DNA of 64,000 bases, taken from contig MJGA01000001.1 of NCBI GenBank assembly GCA_001910725.1, forward strand, positions 1,550,001 to 1,614,000, given 5' to 3'. Positions 42,295-54,755 of this stretch are shown here, in pieces; the stretch's first letter is position 1; every line of letters starts with the position of its first letter. The position numbers and the translations under genes were made by a program. The stretch is from Phanerodontia chrysosporium. Taxonomy: Eukaryota; Basidiomycota; Agaricomycetes; Polyporales; Phanerochaetaceae. Below the pieces are notes generated by a model that saw only the letters and a program-made list of their open reading frames with translations, was not told where the DNA came from and did no database searches.

Positions 42295-44144
42295 TTCGTG
42301 CTCGAGGAATCTGCGTGGCTTCAGGAAGGGCGGCGACAACGCCTGTGGAGGAGGAGAAGTGGGGCAGAGCAAGCCGTGTGGAATCAGCCCTGGCTGGATA
42401 TATGCCAGGGAGGATGACTAAGGCGCCAGGTGTGAACTGCGTTCCGCTTCAGCTTGATAACGTGTGCAGCCATGCTGCCGGTCGTCAGATAAGACAGACC
42501 GCAGTCGCAAAGCGGGAGACGTCGTAGGCGACAACGACAAGAGAACTGAGGTCGATGGGGACGGGGAGAAAGGACGCTGAAGCATCAAGGTTTTGGGTGG
42601 ACGATCATTGTCGGGTTCGCCCGCCACAGTTCGGAGCGGTGTATCGCTCGTCCCCGAGTGATCCCTTATAACGCCATCGCCCTTGCACCATGAGCACACA
42701 TAGGATCCATTACCAAATGACGGAGTGTCATCAGAAAGGGCGTCGTCCAGCACCAAGTACCCGACGAGCGGCGACTGAGCTTCGCGAGAATGTGGCGTTC
42801 ATAAGTCTCAGGGACCCTGAACAAGCTCGTGAAGGAAATGTGATACTTGACCCATGAAATGTCGACAATATACCTCGCAAATCGACGGATATGCTCAGCC
42901 AAACGTGGCGCAGTAATCAGGGGCGATATTCAACGACGTGCATGGCATCAAAGCGGCCAGACCGCAGCGTCAACGCTACTTAGCATAAAACCATCCCTCC
43001 TCCCACACAGGGAGCCATACTTCTCGCAAGCATTACGTCTCGTCGTGATTGGCTGCTGAATCCATTCAGAAGGGAATGTCGGTAAGCGAGTCTGAGTGCG
43101 CAAAGATCAACAACCGAAGAAACACACAGCACGAAGACGAAAGGCGTGCATACCCCAAGTGAATGCGATCAGCAACCAAACAAGAAGCGAGATGGATATG
43201 TGTGCGCGGAGGTCGACTGCCTGCTAGGAGGTAAGCAGGAGGGCTAAGGCAATGTGTCAGAGGGGCAGACGACCAGAATGCCAGCTGCGCCACATACGTT
43301 TGACAGTGCCGTTCGATGGGGGACAGATCAACCCGGGGAGCGGAACTGCTCTCTGTTTGAGCATTTTTATAGAGCGTGCTGAGATCGGATCTTGGTGCTG
43401 CACAATACCTTGGAGCCCAGCGGCGGGCGGTAGACGCCTCGGACGAAGCTGTTACACCAGGCGACATGTGGCATCCGGGGCGAAAGAGCCCATGTACGGG
43501 TGCTTGCGCTCGATATATCTGATGGACAAGGGGGTCACTCTTGACCGCCATCGATCCGAGGAAATACAATGCTCATGCGCTAGTAGCATGCAGTTGCATA
43601 AAGATGTTGTAAAAGAAATGTATGGCTGCGACCTCGACATGCAGTTTGAGTGAGGCCCGAGACACGCCGTTTCCAGGAACCGTCGGGGACCAACTCCGCG
43701 ACAGCGCGTGCTGTAACTATAATCATAGCAGGAGCTTGAGGAATCGCTCTCAGGTGCAAGCTAAGCTCTGTGAGGTGGCGACCAGCGTCGTTGGCCAACT
43801 GCAAGCCCTAGAAAGACATACAAAGTCTGATACCGAATCAACGTGGCGACGATAAACAAGGCTTACGGGGACGGCAACATGAAAGGGCGAACACTGGAGC
43901 TGCCAAGTTGGTGTCCACCGGCGTCTCCCGTGGTGATCAGCGCGCGGCGCGCTCTGGCAAGTCACTCCTTATCCATCAACACCCATCTCGCTCGTTGCAG
44001 CAGTCTCACCCTCACGAAGGAGGTGGGAAGGATTAGGGCTAGTCGGTTGAGGGTAGAAGGAAGGTCAGGTGAGCGTATGACCTCGTATTCTATACGGCTA
44101 CGACGGTACGATGACTCCCATTCGCTAGGATCTCCGTAGTTAGG
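42295..44144. other. 1.85-kb divergent intergenic region, no gene seen
   Basis: It lies between the divergent aminotransferase (minus) and zinc-knuckle (plus) genes. Short open frames on both strands (for example 43066-43569 minus) have no recognisable motif and a Ser/His/Cys-rich composition typical of chance frames. No repeats or RNA gene identified. Confidence 0.4.
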
Positions 44145-44902
44145 ATGGCGTTCCAGTTCTCCAGGAAGGGGTGTTTCAAGTGTGGCAACTGTGCGTAGGA
44201 AGCTCGTGGTGTCGTTGAGATGAGGCTCAACCTGCTGGCAGTGGGCCACATTGCGGAAAATTGTACGTCTGAGCAGCGTCTCTGCTACAATTGCCGCCAG
44301 CCTGGCCACGAGTCGGCTGCTTGCCCCCAGCCCCGCTCTGTCGCTGCTAAGCAGTGCTACTCTTGCGGAGGCGTTGGACACATCCAAGCGGAGTGCCCCA
44401 GTTTGAGGGTCCAGGCCAGTGGCGGCCAGAAGTGTTACGTGCGTGTGCCGTCCTTTCTTGTGCCTGGCGCTCTGCTCAATGAGTCACCTCAGAACTGCGG
44501 TCGTTTTGGCCACATTGCACGCGCCTGCCCCAACGGCGGAGGCTCGGGTGGATTTGCCTCTCGTGCGCCTCCCCCTGGACGGTCCCTGAACACGTCCACC
44601 TTGCCCCCGGTCAAGTGTTATCGCTGCGGAGGTCCTAACCACATGGCTAGGTAAGATTTTGCCTGTGTGGCGTGCATACGTTCGCTCATCATCTTTCAGG
44701 GACTGCCTGGCTGCACCCGGCACGACCGTCGCCGACAGCGGCGCGGGAAACCCTAACAAGAACAAGACCTGCTACAAGTGTCAGCAGGAAGGCCACGTAA
44801 GTCTTTGCGCAATGCAAGGTCCCACGCACGTTCTTGACCAATCGACCAATCGATGCTTAGATCGCGCGCGACTGCCCTGAGAACGCCGAAGCAGCTACTT
44901 AA
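44145..44902 (+). CDS. CCHC zinc-knuckle nucleic-acid-binding protein (Gis2/CNBP-like)
   Basis: Five exons (44145-44190, 44242-44438, 44493-44650, 44700-44796, 44861-44902) give 179 residues carrying six CX2CX4HX4C zinc knuckles: CFKCGNLGHIAENC, CYNCRQPGHESAAC, CYSCGGVGHIQAEC, CYNCGRFGHIARAC, CYRCGGPNHMARDC and CYKCQQEGHIARDC. Gis2/Byr3/CNBP proteins bind single-stranded RNA/DNA and affect translation; the known yeast and animal members have seven knuckles, so this one has one fewer. Two knuckles are split by introns between or within Cys pairs. The intron at 44439-44492 is 54 bp with no in-frame stop; if retained it would replace the CYNC start of knuckle four with an 18-residue insertion. 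A Gly/Ser-rich linker separates knuckles four and five. Confidence 0.9.
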
Positions 44903-47509
44903 GCTCTCTTCGTCGAGTCTCTCGAAAGCTTGACCACAGGCGGGGAGCCACCAAACCGCATTCTCGCCATAAATCAGCTTTTCGTTCACGTGGTATCCGA
45001 TTCATATTTATCAATGCTGAGTGTACGAGACTGCGGATATCATGCAAACATGTTTCTCTTTCCATCATAAAGTTTGCTCATACGCTTTGAGATGTCCAGG
45101 TATGTCGTACGCCGTTCATTTCGTCGTACTCTTCCTAGGGAAAACGTGGCTTGAAATGGATCATCGACGATCCACGATGAGCGCCCCTGTCCAGTATACA
45201 TCCATGGTGACCTGGTGTCCTCTGACACTCGCGCTTCCTCAATGGACCTGCACAATGTGTGCAAGTAGAATTAGCAACGAGGCATATACGTATGGCAAGG
45301 ATCAGCGCCAGCGGCAGTGTCGACTGTTAGACGAGGTGTCGTCTGACCTGTCGATGCAATGGCCCACTATGGACTCGCGACGTATTCCTTTCGACTCTTC
45401 CAGAGCGTCACAGCGCACCGACATACCTCACTTTCTACACAGCCCAGAGGTGCGTCATTAGTCATTTGCGAGGTTTTCGTACTGAACGTGGTGTAGGAAC
45501 GAGGCAGCGTAGATCCAACTCGGGCCTGGACTTCCCCCAGAGCGGCGCCCTCGTCATCTACGGTGTGCTATGATCAGCCTTCAGGGCTATGGAGGGCCCA
45601 GAGTTCCCAAGACAAGTATAGCGCGAGGTCTAACAGTTAATAGGGGTAAATTGTCCTACCTGGTAGCAGGTACGGGCCCTCACACGACGTCATGCACAAG
45701 CATGTCCTGGTACGCCCTTGCAGTATGCGTGATGGCCTGGACCGGCCGTTCAAAGTGCGCGATGCAGTTTCTGCAGCTTTCCCCACGCTCACGCTCAGGC
45801 CAATCAAAAATCGGGGGTCGTCCCTCTCTGCGATCACTACCACCACGCACCCAGTACCGCATGCAGTGCTTGTCATATGAGCCAATCCTTACAACGTGCA
45901 GGGTTGCGCAAAATGCAGCGGGGAGTTGTGGACTGCACTGGAAGGCCCGTCGATATCGTGGAATAACACCGAAGAACTGCTCTGCGGTCGCACATCCCTT
46001 GTATGCCCTCTGCACCCCAACTCGTGGTGAAAGCCAGGGCATACAAATTTCCGGCCGCGGTATCAGCGTATTGCCACTGAGGAGAACGACACCATGCAGG
46101 CGATCGCCCGACTTGGGACCTGCGGGGGCACTCTTTCCGGTGTGTCTCCCCGCCGATGGTTATCGTATGTGCTGCATTGACTAAGGAAGACGTACAACAG
46201 GTACGAGGGCACGAGCGGCGCAGACTCACGCGCCGAGAAGACCCTAGACGAGATGCTTCTCTGTCACTCGCTTTCCAAGATTCGTATACAGCGGCCAACA
46301 GCACCAGTGCTGCTCCATCTTCGCATGAGCAGACTGTCGTTCCATGACCAAGTCCTACAATTCTAGGCTCTCACATGGTACAGCTGCACGCAGTTTCCGC
46401 GTTTCCGGCGGTTGGTGCGTGCTCTTCTCCTAGCTTGATTCCATCGCTGATTGTGCACAGTCGGTCGGCGTACGGAACATAGGATCAATTACGGGTAAGC
46501 CGACCTTCTACTATGATCTTGACAGGTGCTGGGATGTTAAGTGATAGATCGGTGGCGCAAGCCTTGCCTTCAAGGGGAAGTGTTCATCCGTACCACGGGA
46601 ACCCCGAGTGGTCTGCTTCGGCCAGCATGTTTGCCATGCATAGATCAAGGGCGCTAGGACTATGTATAAGAGGAGTAGGCGTACCGACTGGGGTACCTCA
46701 GGCTCTTCTCCCTTTCTCCCTCCGTAGGTGGTCTCTTCTCACTCATCTAGGCCTCGAGCGCGCTGACCAAGATACTACAGTCCCCTTTGCTTTCCCTCCT
46801 TGCGCCGAAACCATCCCCCTCCATATCGTCCGTTCCATCCGCTTCTTGTAAGGCTGCTCAGTGGCCTCGCCTGGAGTAAGTCCGCCCTCAAGAAACTATA
46901 CGATGGCTGCTCACAAACTTTCATTGTAGGTGCCCGTCGAGTACCCAAAATGGGTCTCAGTCCGTTGCTTGTCGCGAGTTCCTTGCTCAGCCTTTCACGA
47001 AGCAGGAACGTACGCACTAGCGGGTGATCTGTCGGCACGGGGTACGTCGTCTTAAGGATAGTGCTTTCAGAATATTAATATACCACAGGCTCAGCATCGT
47101 TAGCCATCCGCCAACCCCTGCGTACGTTGTGTGGAATTTTTGGGCACCTTTCGTGCACCGTCCTGTCATTACTCGTTCATGCCGGTCCAGAATATATTAT
47201 TCTGTACTCAGCAGATCTCCGAGAGGTGTGATCGACTGGCGTGCGACAAACAATTCCGCGATAGTTTCTCCTCGTCACATCATCGCCGTTCCCCTACTGT
47301 ATGCGCGCATTATGCTGCTCTAGACGTCAGGTGCTAATTGGCTGAGAGGCGACGGCAGCACAAGTTCTCATTGAACGAAAGATACAACGCGGACTTCTCC
47401 TGTAAAAATGCATGCAAAAGGCGGTGCAACATGTTCACTGATGCCCGAAAAATACTACAAATCGTACAGTATACGGAGGTCTAATGCTTTCTATCGGGTA
47501 TGACCGACC
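44903..47509. other. 2.6-kb intergenic region, no gene seen
   Basis: Open frames such as 45570-46184 (plus) lack any motif or plausible exon structure. A TATA-like TATGTATAAG near 46662, followed by a pyrimidine-rich tract (TCTCCCTTTCTCCCTCC), looks like a core promoter, but no convincing coding sequence follows. A non-coding transcript or a very small gene is possible. Confidence 0.4.
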
Positions 47510-48314
47510 CTATTTATTGCCAGGGCCGTACAGCTCTAGACAACGCTGCTCAAATGCGGAGACCATCATCTTGGACACCTGACCGAAGAACATCTGTGAC
47601 GCTCCCGCATATGCCGCGTGGGCAAATAGGAACGACAAATCCAGAGTGACCAGTGTTGGACCGGCATCCGCAGTAACTTCTCCAGACGTTGCTCCCCCTG
47701 TCTGCGTTGACCTCTGCAACGGGGTTGATAGAGCTGAGGCATTGGTCGAATGGGGTGACTGTGGCGACGCTGCTTGGAAACGCCAGGTGGTGGTGAGCGT
47801 TTTAAAGATAGGGCTCGATGACGAGGCGACGGCCTGACAGCAGCGTAAGCGAGGCTGCACGCTGGTGACGAGTAGAGGTATTACCTCGACGGAGAGATTG
47901 GGCGTACAAGTGACATTGCTGACGTATGTAGCCTCGAATGCCATGAAGCGGACTGTCATTTCGACGTCCATCTTCGTGACATAACTTGAAGCGAGCGCGG
48001 TAGCTGGTGACCGCGATAGGATTCGGGTGTTGGTGCAATACGGTAGAAACCGTGGATAAGACTTCACATCGCTAACAACGTTGTAGAGTTGGCTTGGTCG
48101 GTAGCTAGCGATCGTGGACGGTTGTCAACCTGCTCAGTTGCAAGCAATGAACGACGTACGGAAAGATCTTGCGTTCATGGTACGTTTGAGGGTCTTCTGA
48201 ACCGGATTGGAAAAATGAAGAAAGAGGTGGTGGAGAGAATATTGTTCTATTCCCTCCCGTTCTTGAGCAAACCCTTAGAGGAGACGCGTTAGTGGCAAGC
48301 AAAGGACGAAACAT
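47510..48314 (-). CDS. COQ10: Coenzyme Q-binding protein COQ10 (START domain), mitochondrial
   Basis: COQ10 is a lipid-binding START-domain protein of the inner mitochondrial membrane needed for coenzyme Q function in respiration. Exon 1 (ATG at 48314) gives an Arg/Ser-rich leader (MFRPLLATNASPLRVCSRTG) suited to mitochondrial import, then QTYHERKIFP. After the intron come QLYNVVSDVKSYPRFLPYCT, VEMTVRFMAFEATYVSNVTC and, past a second intron (47884-47834), SPIFKTLTTTWRFQAA. The C-terminal helix is SQMFFGQVSKMMVSAFEQRC. The Ser/Pro-rich insert after WRF is typical of basidiomycete COQ10. The second intron is 51 bp with no in-frame stop, so retention would add 17 residues. It shares a 347-bp divergent promoter with the next gene. 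Confidence 0.88.
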
Positions 48315-48661
48315 TGCAGGGTCGCGCGCGGAAGACGAACGTCGAATCTCCGAAAGCCGAGACGCCCAGTGCCGCGGGGCGCGGTGCAGTCGGCGCTAAG
48401 CAGGTCGCGCACGCACGCGCTCCTGCGCGCTTGTGATGTTGTTGTTCTTTCCCAGCCCAAGCTGTGTGCCTCAGGCCCCGAGCTCTTGTTATCCGTGCTC
48501 TCCTCTCTCCACTACTGCTATGCACTGCTGAACTCGTCGTGTATTTTTACCCACTGAAAGATACCCTAATTACACTTGGAAATAGCGCTTGGCCGGACTG
48601 ATCCTCTCAGAACTTACGGCGGGATACTTATACCCCGCCATTGCTTGCCGTTGCGGGCCTA
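48315..48661. promoter_or_regulatory. Bidirectional promoter region, COQ10 / coiled-coil gene
   Basis: 347 bp between the divergent start codons at 48314 (minus) and 48662 (plus). GC-rich near COQ10; no TATA box is obvious. Confidence 0.45.
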
Positions 48662-51600
48662 ATGGACATGAAGCCACACGACTCTTACCCACAATATTCA
48701 GATGAGCACGACGGGTACGTCGCAGCATAGGGATGTTGGTTCTGCTCGGTAATTGGTTTCTCCAGATCTGACCACCTGAGCGGACCACACCAAAGCCGTT
48801 CACCTACCTCATCCTCACATACACCACCACTGGACTCTCCTCAGGATAGTCTCGATGACTATGGACACGTCGCTGCGCACGATAGGACGCGCAAGTCTCA
48901 CCGCTCGAGTGGTCACCGTCATAGTACCAATCGAGAGTTCATGAAGCTCTTGGTTAGCGAGGAAGCCGAGGCCAAACAGACGCGGAAATTCCTTCGTTCT
49001 GCTCTGGCTCGGCTAGACAACGAGACCATTCGAGCTCAGGAAGCAGAAAAGCGCGCTTTAGAACTAGCAGAACGCTTCAAGATCGTCAACGATGCTCGCA
49101 TCCAGGCCCAACAGGAGCTGCAGCGCGTCAACGAGGAGCTGAGGTTGTACAAAGTGCAGTATGACAATGCTCAGCGGGAGATCCTGAGGGGACAGGAGCT
49201 GCTGAAGGCCTTGGAGGCGCAGCGGGATGACGCGGAGACCCATGCTGCGAAGGCAAGGTCTACAGCCCGACGGCTGAAAGAGGAGAATCTCATGATGAGG
49301 GCAAGAGAGGAGGGTAGACGAGCTGGGTATGCTGAAGGCCTCCGTAGAGGTCTGGAGCAGGCTAGGATGCACGGACTGCGCTCTGATACCGATGGCGGAA
49401 CCGACTTCAATCCGGTTGACGACGCCTACCAGTCAGACTCTTTGGCCGACCTTCCGGTGCGCAACTTGACCTCCCCTGCCATAACCCTTCAATCTCCTAT
49501 ACCACAACGTCCTATCCCTCCTGCAGCTTTGCAACCAGGAGGCCCGCAAAACTCACGCTTTCATGAGCATGGGATCGGAATTAGTCCTACGCCAGGCAAT
49601 GGCATGCTACCGGATGACCACAATCCTTGGCCTGATCCACTACCTGAGCAACCTACGCCGGTCGCGAACGCCCCGCCATCTCCAGGACATCAACCCGTCT
49701 ACGACCTTCCGCTCGGCTACATTCCTGCTATGGACTCTGACGGACAGATCAGGTTGCCCCCATCTCATGAAATTGACCCACCTCCCGCATCACCGCAGCC
49801 CGTCCTTATTCCTCCTCCAGGTGTTACACGTGATAGATCCAATTCCAATGCATCAGCCCCTTCTGCTCCCGGAGACTACCCGTATCCTAAACCTCAGACT
49901 CCTTCGGTCGCCGAATCGTTGCAGTCCATACCCGCTTCGCAATCGACTACTATGTCCCAGTTTGATCTCGTAAATCCTCCACTGCCAATGCAGCAGCGGA
50001 ACTTCAGTGGAGATCGCAGACAAGCCTTGAGCACGATCCAGGAGGTCCCTGGTTCTGCGGATTTCACGCCTAGGCACAGTCCCAGCGTAGACAGGAGCGG
50101 CCTTGCAGATGCACAGTCTCCCACTCCAGGTTACGGAGGAATGCCCGAGCCTCTCGTCTTCCCCGGCGTGCCTCAGGTCCGAGTTGAGGCGGGAGACTCT
50201 CCTGTGGACCAGGGTCGCAGTCCTTCCAGAACTCCTGCGGAGAATGCGCGTCTCGCCGATACTCTGCGCTGGGGACATCCAGACGTTGCTGATGAGATGC
50301 GGCGAAGCGGGTCAGAGGTTAGTATGTTGTCAGACCGCGATGGACTGTCTCATGCAACTATAACGCAGATTCGGTCAAACCCATCGATTGGGAGTCTCCC
50401 TAGGCAGAGGCCCGCTCATCTCACCACGCCAGCTCCGCTGGCACCTCAGGCACCGCCGGCGAATCCTCATCGTCCTCCCTCTGTCACCTCGGCAAGAAGC
50501 TCTGGAACACCTCAAGCACATTTACTTGATCCGTCATATATAGGCGGATCGGCGAGGGGTTCCCAGATGCGACCTTCTCCGTCTCGACTCTCGTCCGCCG
50601 GCAGCCCCATTCCTTCTGCTTCTAGCCACGATTACAATATTGAGATTATCTCTCCGGTAAGTACCACGTCAGGCTCTCAATGCGCTTGCTGAATCACGTA
50701 CCGTCCATAGTCTGTAACAACGTCATCAATATCCTCTCCTCGTCGGCAGCCTACGTTGGGCATGCTCTCTCCGGACCTTTCCAGCTCAGACCTGCCGCCA
50801 CCAGTAGTACAGCCCATGCCCACCGTGCCCACTGCGCCGAGCACGCCTTCGCAGGGCCGCTATCAGTCCTTGGGAATTATGCCGGAGCCATCTCGAACTC
50901 CCGGGGGCACCTTCGCAAGAGTGAACACGCTCCCTCCGGGATTCGTTCCGTCTGCACCACCCAGCCCGCGGCCGGCGGACCCGCAGCTGCAAGCCACACC
51001 TCGGAGCAACCCTATGAGCCTCTACGGGCCACCTGCCGGTGGCGCTCCGCGTCTTCAACGGTCAGACTCAACGTCCTCTTCGACCTCAGGGGGTTACCCA
51101 AAGCCTATGCACATCCGCTCCCGCTCCATGGGCCAGCAGCCGAGCCTCGAAAGCTTCCGGAGCAAGACACCGCAGGTACGCCCGCCTTCCTCGGCAGGCG
51201 GTGGCGTTCCTATCTATCAGGGAGCGCCACAGCCTCCCGGAGGATATCCGGTTCCGCCCCCCGGGAGGAACCCGACTGATAGCCCCCAGTCGACGCGGTC
51301 GCGCAAGTCCGGGCACGAGCGCAGCCGTAGCATGTATGCAGGGAGCACACCTGCCCCGCCCAGTCGTCCCCTATCGACTGCCCCCGTTCCGGTCCCTGAT
51401 CCTGCTCATAAGATCCGTCGTCCTGCCTCGGTCGCGTCGAACGATAGTGGTATGTCTGGGATGTCGAGAGGGTCGAAGAGGTCATACAAACATTATGATC
51501 CCAGAGAAGACTTAGACCCTGCATTCCTCGCAAGTACGGAAGAGCTGCCGCTGTCGCCCCATACTCAGGCGAACACACGAGCTAACGCAGCCAGATTAAG

Positions 51601-51673
51601 CACGCCTGGACCTGGAAGTAGGAATTCTCAAGCGCTTTCGTACTTGAGTGCGGGGGACAGTGTTAGATATTGA
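48662..51673 (+). CDS. Coiled-coil protein with long disordered tail
   Basis: Not recognised as a named family. Three exons: 48662-48714 (MDMKPHDSYPQYSDEHDG), 48766 to about 50655, and about 50750 to 51673. Together they encode roughly 950 residues. A Ser/His-rich leader is followed by a strong heptad coiled coil from about residue 75 to 220 (LLVSEEAEAKQTRKFLRSAL, QQELQRVNEELRLYKVQYDN, QELLKALEAQRDDAETHAAK). The rest is Pro/Ser-rich and low in hydrophobic residues, with many Ser-Pro and Arg-x-x-Ser sites, so it is probably a phosphorylated scaffold. The intron at about 50656-50749 (GTAAGT...GGCAG) joins IISP to PTLGML in phase 0. The ATG at 48662 fits a clean first intron. No frameshift seen. 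A cytoskeletal or cortical role is only a guess. Confidence 0.7.
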
Positions 51674-51810
51674 TGAGATGAATAATATATTATAAGGTGT
51701 AACCCGTCATGTCTAACCTGTCCTCTAGCGGTAGGAATTTTGGGATCTGTCATGTCCACGAACGTGTGGAATCCTCCTAAAGGCGAACAAGTCGGAAAGA
51801 CCACGCGTAT

Positions 51811-52595
51811 CTACCGTGAACCGCCCTTCTTTCCTTTCTTTTCTCGTGCCAGGTTTGGCAGGTTGGGGACGTCCACAAACCTGATATCGTTGCCGAATTC
51901 AGGATCGTCTTCACGCCTGAGCAGATCCTTGATGTTCGCTTGGTCCGCGACGCCCGGATGCACTGGTTCGACCAGATTCAGTCGGTCTAGGCCACCTTTG
52001 TACCACCAGAGCCATGCCCCCTGCGAGCTGTCGAGGACAGCCGGATGCCGCTTCTCTGGCGGAACAGGAATGAGGCCCTCGGTTTTGCTTCTCAAAATCT
52101 GATGGCGAAGGCCCTGTTCGTCCCGCTCGTCCGTAGGTCGGACAACAACCTTCTCCACTTCGCCTGCAGCGGCCATGTAATCTAGTACAATCCTCTTGAG
52201 ATACCTGAGAACGCGTCAGCTCGAACTACGATAGTGTGAATATAGATTGCCACGCACTTCATTGATCGTATGGGGTGGTCCAATGGCTGCGGCGGGAGCT
52301 GCCAGCCCCTCTTCACAGGCTCTGCACGCGGCTCTCCATACACTTTTGGCGGCTCCGGGCCACGCTCATGGGGATACAGTTCGAACGCGGTCTCGTAGAT
52401 TTCGTGAGAGTCGAGTCCGATGACGTCCTGCCGATGTCGGAAGACGTGCCGTACAATATTCCGGGCTTGTGGAGTGCAAAGAGCGTTGAAGACCTGTTTG
52501 TTCATTTTACCGTTGTGCGAGGCAGATGGTGTAGAAGTAGATGGAGGGTCGTGCGCTCCGTTCAACAGTCGATTCGCCTGCCTTGCAGAATGATG
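51811..52595 (-). CDS. Unrecognised protein, possibly mitochondrial
   Basis: I do not recognise this protein. Two main exons are joined by an intron at about 52203-52257 (AA/GTGCGT...CTCAG/GTATCTC), giving HPIRSMKYLKRIVLDYMAAA in frame. Other readable blocks are NKQVFNALCTPQARNIVRHV, GLDSHEIYETAFELYPHERG, EKRHPAVLDSSQGAWLWWYK and a basic end, REKKGKKGGSR. The composition, with many Arg/Pro and no membrane helix, would fit a mitochondrial ribosome-associated or assembly protein, but this is weak. The N-terminus is unclear: the frame is open upstream through SGHHSARQANRLLNGAHD to about 52595 with no ATG. One option is a three-codon first exon at 52664 (MNL) with an intron ending in CAGTAG. The stop is at 51811. 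Confidence 0.55.
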
Positions 52596-52664
52596 GCCGC
52601 TTTTGATAGACGCCTACTGATATCACGACCCCGAACACCGTGCATCGCTTGATGACGACTACGA

Positions 52665-53756
52665 GGTTCATTGCGGTTGATTGTGTATAACATATCGTTC
52701 TAGGTTCTGATATCGTTATAGGTACGCATGCAAAGCTGCGTCAAGGCAGTGCGCGAACACAAAACTCAGATAGTGAGCCCGCTATCACAGAGACTGGTTC
52801 GTTCTTACTACCCGAGGAGGGCACAGTGCACTGGACGCTGTACGGAGCCTGTGCAGCGACAGTGGCGGTTGCAGGAGCAGATATCTGAATGACAGACACG
52901 GCCGCTTGGCTGCGACAATCTGTGGGCCTTGACAACTGCGCACCAAGGAGTCATTGTGTGGGAAAGATGCGTGTTGGCGCTCGCATCATGACCATAGAAG
53001 CCAAGCTATCTGGCACCAAGGAACACTTGCACTTGTCCAGGGCTAAGGGCAAGCGAGAGCATTGAATGATTTTGTTCTGCTCCGACGGTCATCCCACGTT
53101 GAAGCAACAGATGTCAACCGAGAACATTCCATGAAACGTCGGCGTGGCCCATCTGACACTGCAGCAAATGCAAGGCTGTGAAGCAGGCCAGGCCCTTCAA
53201 AAAATCCGTCGGACCAGTCGAACTTCCTAGTACGACGCTCCTAGCTGACCCGAGCTGTACGTCGGGGGCTTATCACGTCCCGGTGACGCTAAGGGTGGCA
53301 GTGATTCGATGCCGCGGTAGAGCTGCCGTGCTCGGCTCGTTTGTCGGCGAGACAATGGATGCTACGGAGCCTTGTGCCTCAGTGCCAGGCAACGCAAGCG
53401 GCGACGATGACGGCTGGGGATAGGGAATCCCGGCTCGAGACAAGCGGACGGGATTGCCGCCCGGCTCGGTGGCAACGGGCGCTACCGTGGCGACAAAGAA
53501 GCGGAAACGACTGGCGTGGGAAGATCTGCACGTGACCAGCCCTCTGCCCACGCGATAACCCTCTGCCCAGCTCAAGATTTAGTTTCCTCATTTATTCACC
53601 CAAATCCAACCTTTTCTTCAACAACCACCATCAGCTCACCTCCCCCACAACCACTGCCCGTGCGTACACGCGTCACCGTCGTCGCCGTCCCCGACATCGA
53701 GCTCACCGTCTCTCTCCAGCTTTATCTAACCAACCCCTTCCACCAACTACACTAAG
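52665..53756. other. Intergenic region, promoter of 14-3-3 gene
   Basis: About 1.1 kb without a supported coding sequence. The last 200 bp before 53756 are C/T/A-rich (CTCACCTCCCCCACAACC, CTCTCTCCAGC), as often seen before strongly expressed fungal genes. Confidence 0.45.
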
Positions 53757-53816
53757 GTTTGTAAACGCGTATTTTCCCCCGACAACGCGCCGTTGACAAG
53801 CGTGTGCTCCTCCCAG
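53757..53816 (+). other. Probable 5'-UTR intron of 14-3-3 gene
   Basis: GTTTGTAAAC begins right after ACTAAG, and the segment ends in CTCCCAG directly before the start codon ATGGCC. The 60-bp length and splice signals match the other introns of the gene, so the acceptor would abut the start codon. Confidence 0.5.
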
Positions 53817-54755
53817 ATGGCCCAGTCGCGTGAAGACTCTGTCTACCTCGCCAAGCTCGCTGAGCAGGCTGAGCGGTATGAGGGTTCGTGTTTAACCCAG
53901 TGTACGGTGGCCACCGAACTTACGACGGTCCCACGTCATCAGAGATGGTTGAGAACATGAAGCGCGTTGCCTCGTCCGACCAGGAGCTCACTGTCGAGGA
54001 GCGTAACCTTCTTTCCGTCGCATACAAGAACGTCATCGGCGCGCGCCGTGCGTCGTGGCGCATCGTCTCCTCCATTGAGCAGAAGGAGGAGTCCAAGGGC
54101 AACGAGGCCCAGGTTGCCATGATCAAGGGCTACCGGGAGAAGATTGAGAGCGAGCTTGCGAAGATCTGCGAGGACATCCTCGACGTTCTTGAGAAGCACC
54201 TCATCCCCTCGGCGGCATCTGGCGAGTCGAAGGTCTTCTACCACAAGATGTGTGTCTTCTCCGTCTTCTCGTCTCAGAGTCGTTGGGCTGACGGCTACGT
54301 CTCATAGGATGGGTGACTACCACCGTTACCTCGCCGAGTTCGCCACCGGTGACAAGCGCAAGGAGAGCGCCGACAAGTCCCTGGAGGCTTACAAGGCGGC
54401 GTCCGATGTTGCTGTCACTGAGCTCCCACCAACACACCCCATCCGCCTCGGTCTCGCCCTCAACTTCTCCGTCTTCTACTATGAGATCCTCAACAGCCCC
54501 GACCGCGCCTGCCACTTGGCGAAGCAGGCGTTCGACGACGCGATTGCTGAGCTCGACACACTATCGGAGGAGAGCTACAAGGACTCGACGCTCATCATGC
54601 AGCTCCTCCGTGACAACCTCACGCTCTGGACCTCAGACATGCAGGACTCTGGTAAGTAGTGTAATGTATGACATCCGAAGTTTTCATGCTGACGAATGAT
54701 TGCAGACAAGCCTGCTGATGAGAAGCCCTCGGATGAGGCCGACAACGAGTCTTAA
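53817..54755 (+). CDS. 14-3-3 family protein
   Basis: 14-3-3 proteins are dimeric adaptors that bind phosphoserine/threonine motifs and regulate signalling, cell cycle and metabolism in the cytosol and nucleus. Four exons (53817-53883, 53943-54249, 54308-54651, 54706-54755) give 255 residues, the normal family length. Family signatures are intact: [40 protein letters not shown] (binding-groove Lys/Arg), [17 protein letters not shown] with the groove Arg-Tyr, [20 protein letters not shown], and the second signature [20 protein letters not shown]. The tail is acidic ([15 protein letters not shown]). The first intron has a slightly unusual donor, GTTCGT. A probable intron in the 5' leader ends right at the start codon. 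Confidence 0.96.

Noticed and set aside
43066..43569. 167-codon minus-strand frame in the 42.3-44.1 kb gap
   Set aside because: Composition is random (many His, Cys, Ser), there is no splice structure, and no ATG is supported by context.
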